A DNA stretch of 64,000 nucleotides from Heterobasidion occidentale. Taxonomy: Eukaryota; Basidiomycota; Agaricomycetes; Russulales; Bondarzewiaceae. The position numbers and the translations under genes are program-made. Positions 57,436-64,000 of the stretch are shown one piece after another (the first letter of the stretch is position 1; the number at the start of each line of letters is the position of its first letter). The stretch is taken from contig JBCAQO010000002.1 in NCBI GenBank assembly GCA_039111635.1, forward strand, positions 434,001-498,000, given 5' to 3'. Below the pieces are notes generated by a model. It had not been told where the DNA came from. It did not search any database and worked only from the letters and a program-made list of their open reading frames with translations.

Positions 57436-59267
57436 ATGGTAAAGTTCTTTTAGATAATCTCGCTCTCACCGTTCTTATATCCTCTCAGGAAGAAGCTCAG
57501 TCCGCACCTCCTCCTGCCGATCTATCCGACTTGCGTAACGTCAACAGTGGACAGGATGTACAACACTTCATCATTCCCGATTTAAACTCCTCCATCGCTT
57601 CACTTCGAGCGCACAATGAATCATTACCCATCTCGCAATTGCCAAACGAGATGTTGGAGAACATTTATGACTTCTGCCTCGATGGATGGGAGTGGCAGCC
57701 CCACTACCGATCAATAAGAGACTTCTCTTGTTACAGACACTTCACTCGACAGTATCCGGGATGGATCCAGCTCACACATATCTGTAGCCGATGGCGTCGC
57801 GTTGCGATTGGCTATCATCGCTTGTGGTCTACCATTGCCTCCGATTCTAAACCGTGGTTCGACCTCTGCATTGAAAGATTACCTCCAAAGCAGATCATTG
57901 ATGTCGCTCTGGAAATCAGCAACACTCAGGTCGCTCGAACCATTCTCTCTCAGATTATTGGACGAATCCGCACACTGCATATCAAGGGATATTTTGATGC
58001 CATCAGCCATGCCTTGGATGGTCTCACTGGCCCGGCCCCTGCACTCAAACATATGTCTTTCACTATAAGTCTTGTGCGCGACGGCCACAGACCTGTAGTC
58101 ATTCCTGCAAATTTCATCAAGAGCGCCTACCATCTCACCGAATTAACGCTAGGTGATGGAATTTGGATAGAGGGTGGACCGTATACTTTGGCCGGTCTAA
58201 CACACCTTCGAGTGAAATCCCGTGTCACGATTCCTGAACTACAATCTCTGCTTCAGAGGGTCCCGCATCTACGCTCTGCGAAGATTGAGAGGATCAATGA
58301 ATACCCTTCGCGCATAAACCCTGACTCAATAGCGACAGTGACTTTGCCCGATCTGCAGACTCTCCGAGCAACCTTCTTTCCAGATCCCTCAACAGATGAA
58401 CCCACTGCCCTTCACTTGCTCCCTGACCTCTACCTCCCTTCGCTTGCATGCCTGCACCTCGTCAATTATGCAGACAATATGTCTGTGGAGGCTTTGGATC
58501 GCATGACAGCTACTATGTTGAGGTTCTTGGGACAGCCGAACGCGTTGCCACGTTCTATCCGCAGCATTGCCCTATATCACGGTGGCAAACAAGATAAGAT
58601 GCTCCAGTGTTTTTCGTGGCCCGAAGGTGGGAGGACAACAGATTTACTACCGGAAGACCTCCTTGGCCCTGTTCAATCCCAATCTCCGTTCAGTTTTTCC
58701 TACGCGTGGAGGCATTCTCGCAGACACCCAGAGACATTGAAGCTCTATCAATCACTTGATTCGATAATTAGGTTTATGCCTCTCGCAGACGTGCAGACCT
58801 TGACCCTGGGTTTGTCAAACTGGAAATTTTCTGTGCCTTACTGGCTATCAGCGCTCCGAACTCTATCCCAAGTGGAAGAAGTCACAGTCTATGAACATCA
58901 TGACTTATCCAACTTTCTCCGAGCCGCCACCCCTCCCATTGGTGGGCGTTCGGGTAAATTTCTGTTTCCTCGTTTGAGGACGCTCGTTATCAAAACTTCG
59001 AAGATGCCGAGACGCGGTGGAGCGCTTGCTCATGCCGTGTACCCTTTTGTTAAGGGGCGGCAATTAGCGAACCTGCAGTTAGATCAATTGGATCTTCAGT
59101 CTTCGAACTCCTTTTCAGGTCGGCTTAACAGGCACTTGTATGGGAAGGGGAATGCGACTTGGAACGGGAAGAAGATAGTGCCGTACAAGTTGAACGGCCC
59201 TCGAGCGGTGGCGGATTCGATGTATGATGGAGGGTGGATGGATTTGGATGAAGGGTCTCAGGAGTAG
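57436..59267 (+). CDS. F-box protein 2
   Basis: Paralogue of F-box 1. ATG 57436-57438 is followed by a 50-nt intron (57439-57488, GTAAAG..CTCAG), then 57489-59267; 593 aa. Protein begins M-EEAQSAPPPADLSDLRNV. The F-box LPISQLPNEMLENIYDFCLD and WIQLTHICSRWRRVAIGYHR come next. The shared body includes SAYHLTELTLGDGIWIEGG, IPELQSLLQRVPHLRSAKIE and FMPLADVQTLTLGLSNWKF. It ends DSMYDGGWMDLDEGSQE as F-box 1 does. Likely SCF adaptor of unknown target. The unspliced upstream ATG would be out of frame, so the intron is needed for the start. Confidence 0.85.
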
Positions 59268-59617
59268 GCGAAGAGTGGTTTCACCGACATTTGGGGACGA
59301 TTGTTTCATCTTTTTCTGTTGCGGCATTCTTAGCGATCGCCCTTGAATAGACAGTCTAGGTAAGACACTGAATGTCACCATCATGTTTACGATAATGCAA
59401 TCAACAAATTGTGTCGAGCACAGCATTGTTCCTACCACCGAGTACTAGGATGATGATCTTGAGGACGTAAAGGTGTAGCATGGGGTAAAGAGAAACGTTG
59501 AATATGCACATCCACTGTCAGCATTGGCGATGTCTAAAGGTACATGGAAGAAAATGTCACGTCCGTGAGAGACACTTGCTCTTGCTAGCGTCACAGGGAG
59601 AAACACACGTGGAAATT

Positions 59618-60407
59618 TCAACCTACCATCTCGGCAGGGTCGCTAGCCGCGCCTCCTAACCCTCCCATTGCGGTGAGAGACCTAAAAAATAGCTGATCGA
59701 ATCCCGACTGCAAACCGAGCCTCTCCAGCGCGCCGTTGTAGTCCTCTTCCTCTGTATCCAGGCTTTCCATCCACTCTTCCATTGTCCCAGTCCCCGTCAC
59801 GAGCAAGCTCCGCAGGCGCGTCCGTTCTGTCTGGGTGACGGGCGACGAGCGCATAATCGGAGCTCCTGGGGTCAAGATGACGTCGACTCCCTCGCTTAAG
59901 ACGGGATCCCATGCTTGTGAGTGTAGAACTGCAAGCCAGCCGCGATCGAGGACGTCCAGCCATTCAAGGAGCTCGGGAAGCGTGTCTGTATCCGGAAGAT
60001 ATCCTAGGATGGAGTGCATGATGTCGTTGGTCAGACGAAGAAGATACGCAGTGCGCAAGGAAGTTGATGGATCCAATGGAGGAATTTGCAGAACGAGCGA
60101 GAGAATGATGCGCGTAGCTTGGAGATAGGATGACAAAGTGGGTAAAGTGGACGAGACCTCAGATCTATTGAGGAGGTTTATGTTAGATACTAGTGACTTT
60201 GTATGGGGCCAGATAAAGGTACCTCTTCTTGTAATTCCTCGTTAAGTCGAGGAATCTCTCTTCTAGATGATCCATCAGCTTCCGTTCCTGCTTGCGAGTG
60301 AGTGGATGCAGATTGTTGAACTCTATCGATGGTTTGGTGTCCCGCGCATCTTCCGTGATAACAGAATCATCAACATCGGGTGAGGGAGAACTGCTGTTCA
60401 GACGCAT
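59618..60407 (-). CDS. conserved fungal protein of unknown function
   Basis: Two exons on the minus strand, 60407-60223 and 60164-59618, 58-nt intron GTACCT..TAG, 243 aa. N-terminal part: MRLNSSSPSPDVDDSVITED then RKQERKLMDHLEERFLDLTR, a charged helix. The body is helical: LPTLSSYLQATRIILSLVLQ, DTLPELLEWLDVLDRGWLAV, QTERTRLRSLLVTGTGTMEE. C-terminus: LGLQSGFDQLFFRSLTAMGG. Codon pattern and splice continuity argue for a real gene. A further exon after the GTAGGT at about 59626 is possible. I do not recognise the family. Confidence 0.7.
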
Positions 60408-61110
60408 ATTTGGTGATCCTACTGTGTGCCCCTAAGATTGACAGTTCTCCTTATTTAGTGATCCCTGGTTATGAATATCTGACAAGAAGTGGGGCGCCGC
60501 TACGCACCTATGGATATAGTACAGAGTTCCTCTCGTTTTTGGTAGCTGAGGAGTGCGAAGCGCTTCTCATTGCAACTGCTCCGGTGACTGGGAGTACTCC
60601 GAAAGAACAACCGCTACACTCGGTCAACCGTCGAACGCCAAGGGTCTGGTTCATCCTCAACGCACACTGTGATGCTTACGTCAACAATTGCCACGACAGT
60701 CTGTCAGCAAGCCGCAGTGCCGGTTCTCACCTAACCACCGAGTGCTGGCCCTGGAATCTCCAGAAAGCTCACTCCTCGTCCCGTCAAAGATCCCAAATCA
60801 GTCTAGTCTCGTTTGTTTTTAGAAATCATATGTATGGAAATGTGACGGTGAACTTACTGAGCCAAAAACCATCTGCAGAGTATGTAGTATCAATCATCTA
60901 TCAGTCACCGGATCCTCAATTGACTTCCCAGCGAGGGCCTTACCTAGTATATCATGGTAACCACGAGCACGCTTTGCTTCCATCGTTGATGTGCGGAAAT
61001 TCGAAGATGCGCATACATACAGAAATCACGTCATATTCGTTTCGTATGCTATGTATGTCACAGGCATGATACACTCCACACAACAAACCCAGCGACTGAG
61101 CTCACTTCAT
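60408..61110. other. interval between two minus-strand genes; ambiguous plus-strand ORF
   Basis: It should carry the promoter of the unknown gene and the lipase 3' UTR. A plus-strand frame of 229 codons (60380-61069) is open but starts inside the neighbouring gene's first exon, lacks a recognised domain and has no convincing start. On the minus strand ATGGAAGCAAAGCGTGC (about 60985) followed by a GTAAGG donor might be an upstream start of the unknown gene. Confidence 0.35.
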
Positions 61111-62555
61111 TTATGCAAACACACTCTGCACCACTCGGACATATTCCTTCTTACCGTGCGCTTGCAGATCAAGAAATGCGAGACTTTGGAGCATACTGGG
61201 AGTCATCTTTGCCGCTGCATCCCCATCCTCATCGAGCAGGACCATCTCTCCACCAGGAAATAGCACCTGCGGTGGCAAGGGAGGATATGCAGGTACTTTT
61301 GAATCGTTCGTGGTCCGCGCTAGGTACTTCCCAAGAGCGTCCGCCATCCAGAGTGCGTAGGCGAGATCGGCGCGGGGTACAGGATCTTTCATATTGAGGA
61401 ATGAGATGACGCGGTCGGTCGGGCGTCCTGATGATATAGGGTTAGGGACGGATGCGATGGCCGCAGAACCAAAGGTGATGCAGTGCACGGCATCGACTGC
61501 CTCAGATGGCATTGTTAGCAGGTCATAAACTTGATTGTCGTTCAACGTACATTTATTGAAAAGGCTGATATCTTTAGAGTGAAAGAGGTGATACAAGAGG
61601 AAGGCTGTTCCTCCTCCTGCCGAATGGCCGGTAAAGACAAGAGTAGAGAAATCGGTTGAGGCTCGAACTATTGCCTCCCTGACGTCGGAATACATGGCCT
61701 GCGCAACGTCGAGAAAGCCTCGGTGAACCTGGAAGTGGTTTGTGTCGTTGTGCTGCCGCACAATGTGTTTCAGCCTTCGAATATAGACACGACTGCACAC
61801 CTACCTTGTCATCAAAGAGAGCAGTATTGTAGGCGTTGGCGTCGACATTGGTCATGTTGTCCGCAAAAGATTGGAGGAATCTGTTTGTCGCAGTTCCACG
61901 AACGGACAAACACAAGGCGCCGGTAGCGGAGTCTTTGAATAAAGCCCAATTCTTTGTATTCTTCCAGTAGTTCGCTGGCGAAGCATCAATGAGTTCTGCA
62001 GATGCTGGCTGAGCACTGAGAAGCAGGGCTCGGTTGCCGCCCTTGAATGAGGAGATGGCATCCTGTGTTTGAAGGGAATAGACCTCCGCGGCTGCCCAAA
62101 CGGAGAAGTGCACATATGGAATAAGTGCGGTGTTGAGTTCATCTCTGGAAGCACAGGCTAATGGGCCAAATGACGCGCAACATTAAATGTCGCACAGACC
62201 TTGTCCAACTCTCTAGGGTGACTGGAAAGGAAAGATCGACGACGTCGCTCCCTTCTTCATCTAGGGATACGGCGAGTCCGTCGAGCGCCTCCTTCACCTG
62301 TGGCAGACCTGCAAGCAACGAATCAGCCTGCCTATCAGATAGCTCTGAAAGCCCTCCTCCAGCTCCAGGATATTACAACGTGTGCGACTCACTGATCTCG
62401 CCGTTCTCGAACGCTCTAGCAAATGCTCCCACGACCGCCGCGAAGTTCTGGGAGGCTCGACCGGATTGGGTACTAGCACAGACCTGGCCGGATGCACCGA
62501 TTGTCATCGCTGTGGAAAGTGAACCGGCCCGGCTGGCGTTGTGAGTGCTCTGCAT
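61111..62555 (-). CDS. class 3 (fungal) lipase-like protein
   Basis: Alpha/beta-hydrolase of the lipase class 3 family. Exons on the minus strand are 62555-62393, 62308-62200, 62144-61805 and 61728-61111; 409 aa, introns 84, 55 and about 76 nt, all frame-preserving. The start is the first in-frame ATG (MQSTHNASRAG); no signal peptide, so probably intracellular, though an upstream exon cannot be ruled out. Conserved pieces: VHFSVWAAAEVYSLQ, NWALFKDSATGALCLSVRGT, VHRGFLDVAQAMY. The nucleophile elbow GHSAGGG (about 61611-61628) is in LVFTGHSAGGGTAFLLYHLF. ITFGSAAIASVPNP and FLNMKDPVPRADL (candidate catalytic Asp) follow. Family firm, substrate unknown. Confidence 0.87.
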
Positions 62556-62732
62556 GTCTAGTCTGAGCTCAAGTGGTATTGAGAACGCGCGAGGCAAAGA
62601 ACGTACAGTCGTCACGGCGCCTACTATTCTTAGATCAGGTTGCTATCCGCAAAGGGTACTATCACCTTCATGCTTCTTCGAATTTTAGACGCTGACTTGC
62701 TAAACGTGGAGTAGACTCTGACCTTGGACGAT
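62556..62732. promoter_or_regulatory. short divergent promoter, lipase (-) / unknown gene (+)
   Basis: About 177 bp separate the two proposed start codons, so a shared promoter is likely. No distinct element seen. Confidence 0.4.
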
Positions 62733-63823
62733 ATGAACGCAGCTGCATCATTCCATGGGACCAGCACCAACCATTTTCCCGACATGGAAAAGAAACCAAA
62801 GGACGACAACCGATCTTGGCCTACATGGACGACGTGGCCTGAGCAAGGCAAAGACGCAATTGCCTCTGCAATCAACGAGTTGTTCTGGTCTTCAGCCAGC
62901 GAGGCTATCAACACCATCCTATCACTGTCCCTTGACGTTGGAAGATGTTCGAAAATAAATCTTTCGGCGCTCTCCAAAAACAATGTGACCAGCCAACCAC
63001 CAAGTTCGGAGCCGTTCAATCCGCCAGAAGATGAAAAGGCGTTCCGGCACATTGCTCTCTGCTTGCTACAAACTATAGGTATGCAAGCACTTCCTGTTTG
63101 CAAACGTAGACAGAGTGTCAAATTTGAGACAGGGCTGTTCGATTGTTCTGTCCTGCTGGAGCACCGTGGGGATACACTAGGAACCGGGGTTGATGCGCTG
63201 GACTGGATGTTTAGCCATCCCAAATTGCGATTTGCGACTCGTAGCACGCTGCACTGGGGAAATGCACACGGATCCATCATTTATGGTCCGCTACGATTCG
63301 AGACGGGGGTTAAAACGGAGGACAGTCTGTAAGCGTTATTATGACTAGATCAAAGGCGGCGCACCTTCTGACTCGGAACACCAGTGTCGATGGCGTTCTT
63401 ATAACATGTCTTTTCAACCCGCGTGGAAAACGTCCGGCATTGCGTATTGTTCCCCTCACGTCCGGAAGAGACCTCGGTTCGTATCGCCTCGATTCTACAG
63501 ACTTGCGCAATATCCCTTCTGGGAGAGAGTGTCGAATCCCGACCCTTTCGCCGTTTGCCTTAGTCAAGCAGGCGATTGACGGCATCTTTGTTCAGATCAA
63601 CAACAAAGATCCATGGTCCGATGCCATCCTCACCTCGTTCGTATCGTCTGTGTTGGAGTATCATCACGCTAAGAGCGTACAGCGATTGGGATACGCAAAA
63701 TTAGAGCATGTCAGACGCGAGCATGTACAAAGAATCACGCACCTCATGCGTTTCCAAGGGCAGACCGCCTACGGCACCTTCGTCGAGACCAGGATACACG
63801 CATTCATCTACCTTGTGGTCTAA
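62733..63823 (+). CDS. hypothetical protein
   Basis: Two exons, 62733-63328 and 63385-63823, joined by a 56-nt GTAAGC..CAG intron in frame; 344 aa. Starts MNAAASFHGTSTNHFPDMEK. N-terminal region is acidic to neutral with AIASAINELFWSSASEAINT and EDEKAFRHIALCLLQTIGMQ. The second exon contains VDGVLITCLFNPRGKRPALR, PFALVKQAIDGIFVQINNKD and EHVQRITHLMRFQGQTAY. No signal peptide or clear membrane span. No family recognised. Intron length and frame continuity fit the other genes here. The opposite strand is also largely open, which lowers certainty. Confidence 0.6.
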
Positions 63824-64000
63824 AAGCCGAACATCGCGACCTGGCATTCTATATTCCACAACTGTCAGCATTTTTGCAGCGCAGTGTTGGAATCTCAATG
63901 CTTCCTTCGCCAAATAGGATGCGACTCTGCAGGGAGTGGGATTGCTGGGTCACATACGTACTTTGCGGCCCTGCCGAGCACTTCTAAAGTGCTCCGACTC
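63824..64000. other. right edge, no gene seen
   Basis: Only 177 bases remain after the unknown gene's stop; nothing recognisable. Confidence 0.4.

Noticed and set aside
60380..61069. 229-codon plus-strand frame
   Set aside because: Starts inside the divergent neighbour's first exon, no recognisable domain; kept only as an ambiguous interval.
62630..63280. 216-codon minus-strand frame opposite the unknown gene
   Set aside because: The plus-strand frame has an intron that joins it to a second long frame; the minus frame has no such continuation. Some doubt remains.

Overview
The window looks like nuclear DNA of a filamentous basidiomycete, probably an Agaricomycete. Genes on both strands are broken by many introns of about 50-160 nt with GT-AG (twice GC-AG) ends. 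Housekeeping proteins are of fungal type (CDC73, OPA3, SUV3, MRPS33, inositol polyphosphate kinase), there are tandem F-box genes, and the retrotransposons are fungal chromoviruses. Nothing bacterial, no CRISPR array and no rRNA or tRNA gene was recognised.

Layout. 1-10 kb holds dense, GC-rich conserved genes: the 3' part of an MFS transporter (+), a GH5 glucosidase with a likely 1-nt frameshift and a C-terminal CaaX box (+), OPA3-like (-), CDC73 (-), and a short divergent promoter to an inositol polyphosphate kinase (IPK, +). 10.2-21.8 kb is a tandem segmental duplication of about 6 kb. Unit A has an intact IPK, a truncated small secreted peptide gene (P1-A), an intact UstYa/DUF3328 oxidase (-) and an intact small secreted peptide gene (P2-A). 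Unit B has an IPK pseudogene, an intact P1-B peptide gene with Kex2-type dibasic sites, a degraded UstYa trace and a dead P2-B. The pairing of a UstYa-type oxidase with signal-peptide-bearing mini-proteins resembles fungal dikaritin-type RiPP loci and is the most interesting part of the window. 22-28.7 kb has an S28 peptidase fragment, a complete secreted S28 peptidase (+) and the mitochondrial helicase SUV3 (-).

28.77-51.34 kb is a nest of mobile DNA. An outer element with 185-bp terminal inverted repeats and flanking TA dinucleotides sits between the 5' ends of SUV3 and MRPS33. Nested in it are a solo LTR (TSD AAAAC), two full-length Gypsy chromoviruses of one family (TSDs CTCTT and AGTGC) and a diverged solo LTR of that family (TSD TATGG). 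The Gypsy family has a chromodomain, an apparent Tf1/sushi-like self-priming site, an extra ORF after the chromodomain, and an array of about 15 degenerate 22-bp motifs in its 3' untranslated part. One copy contains a 100-N gap that should be about 2.6 kb.

51.4-64 kb carries mitochondrial ribosomal protein S33 (+, apparent 1-nt frameshift and GC-AG intron), two intact F-box paralogues flanking a decayed one, a conserved unknown protein (-), a class-3 lipase (-) and an unknown protein (+).

Exon boundaries were derived by hand from splice signals, frame continuity and family similarity. No database search was run.
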